Of a stretch of DNA of 5,234 nt, positions 4,890-5,234 are shown piece after piece. The position numbers were made by a program, and so were the translations under genes. This DNA is from a bacterium (GTDB lineage Bacteria; Vulcanimicrobiota; Xenobia; RGZZ01): the NCBI GenBank assembly GCA_021782195.1, contig JAJXVI010000230.1, forward strand, positions 1 to 5,234, given 5' to 3'. Each line of letters begins with the position of its first letter. Position 1 is the stretch's first letter. The notes beneath the pieces were generated by a model. It did not search any database, had not been told where the DNA came from, and worked only from the letters and a program-made list of their open reading frames with translations.

Positions 4890-4922
4890 TGTTACCACGA
4901 TGAGGAGAAGAAGTGGTTAACA
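4890..4922. repeat. Imperfect inverted repeat just downstream of cofH
   Basis: TGTTACCAC (4890-4898) and GTGGTTAACA (4913-4922) are reverse complements apart from one extra A, separated by a 14-base purine-rich loop on the plus strand. The element begins 13 bases past the cofH stop. As RNA it could form a 9-bp stem with one bulge, acting as a 3'-end hairpin for cofH, but no T-tract follows on the minus strand. As DNA it could be an operator at the far end of the hydrolase regulatory region. It sits in a locally AT-richer patch. Confidence 0.45.
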
Positions 4923-4935
4923 AGATGTGAACGCA

Positions 4936-5234
4936 TCAATAACGCTCCAGCACGGTGTAGTCGGTTGCGCGGCGTGCTGGTGTGCGGTGCAGTTCGCGAA
5001 TCAAGCGCACGAACTCTTCCGGTTTCATCCACTCACCGTGGGTGGCCCCCGCCGAGCGTGAGATCGACTCGTTCATCAGGGTGCCGCCGAAGTCGTCGGC
5101 GCCGCTCTCGAGGATGAGCTGGCTCAGCCGTGATCCGAGTTTTACCCACGACACCTGGATGTGGTCGATGAACCCTGCCAGCATGAGCCGCGCGACGGCG
5201 TGTACGCGCACGTCTTCGGGGCCGCCCGGGGACG
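4936..5234 (-). CDS. cofH: FO synthase subunit CofH (radical SAM, coenzyme F420 biosynthesis), C-terminal part
   Basis: The frame is open to the right window edge, so only the last 99 residues are visible, ending at TGA 4936-4938. The sequence carries the CofH C-terminal signature: VHAVARLML, then IQVSWVKLG, then GADDFGGTLMNESISRSAGA followed by THG and the terminal RTPARRATDY. CofH joins a tyrosine-derived radical to 5-amino-6-ribitylaminouracil. With CofG this makes FO (7,8-didemethyl-8-hydroxy-5-deazariboflavin), the chromophore of the redox cofactor F420. The related menaquinone enzymes MqnE and MqnC have different residues at the GGTLMNESISR block, so they are less likely. The radical-SAM CxxxCxxC cluster motif is in the missing N-terminal part. 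I cannot tell whether this is a separate CofH or the second half of a fused FbiC. A GTG at 5211 is internal to the conserved domain and is not the start. It lies upstream of the hydrolase gene on the same strand. Confidence 0.93.
   Translation of the reverse strand, partial: SPGGPEDVRVHAVARLMLAGFIDHIQVSWVKLGSRLSQLILESGADDFGGTLMNESISRSAGATHGEWMKPEEFVRLIRELHRTPARRATDYTVLERY

Noticed and set aside
4554..4898. Minus-strand 114-residue frame upstream of and overlapping the hydrolase
   Set aside because: It overlaps the hydrolase N-terminus in another phase, has no domain, and the good ribosome site belongs to ATG 4666.
4681..4920. 79-residue plus-strand frame filling the cofH-hydrolase gap (contains CPSC and FCG)
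   Set aside because: It needs a TTG start without a ribosome site, or ATG 4744 with none either; the composition looks random and the Cys residues do not form a paired metal site.

Overview
This window comes from a GC-rich bacterial chromosome. I recognise six protein-coding genes, two of them cut by the window edges, plus one possible small membrane-protein gene. I see no RNA genes, insertion sequences, CRISPR arrays or phage genes. The organism cannot be named from this sequence. It has bacterial signals: Shine-Dalgarno sites and a near-consensus sigma70-type promoter. It combines a YqeG-type HAD phosphatase (usual in Firmicutes, Cyanobacteria and related deep-branching phyla, not in typical Proteobacteria) with a CofH-type F420 enzyme. 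A lineage such as Cyanobacteria-like bacteria, Chloroflexi, Armatimonadetes or Eremiobacterota would fit, but this is inference.

Layout, left to right. (1) 1-497 (+): C-terminal part of a TPR-like helical protein. (2) 630-1829 (-): an uncharacterised nucleotidyltransferase-family protein (NTP_transf_5 type) whose two expected catalytic aspartates appear to be arginines. (3) 2020-2424 (-): a stand-alone response-regulator receiver domain with intact phosphorylation residues. A good promoter (TTGGCA-N17-TACAAT, 2506-2534) drives it and perhaps also gene 2, 190 bp downstream. (4) 2622-3218 (+): YqeG-family HAD phosphatase with all motifs intact, divergent from gene 3. (5) 3094-3423 (-): possible single-pass membrane protein, 16 bp after gene 6. 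(6) 3440-4666 (-): alpha/beta-hydrolase (lipase/esterase-like) with a disordered N-terminus and no classical signal peptide. (7) 4936-5234 (-): C-terminal part of CofH, the radical-SAM FO synthase subunit of coenzyme F420 biosynthesis.

Two local units can be proposed. The receiver and the degenerate nucleotidyltransferase share strand and order and may be one transcript. The hydrolase and the small membrane protein are spaced like an operon. The 269 bp between cofH and the hydrolase holds no convincing gene but is rich in short repeats: an imperfect inverted repeat, a 19-bp-period direct repeat, and scattered GTTGAC and CTGACGA boxes. It is probably the regulatory region of the hydrolase. Nothing here assembles into a complete known defence, secretion or biosynthetic system. 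The best leads are the catalytically degenerate nucleotidyltransferase, the unusual hydrolase N-terminus and the possible small membrane partner.
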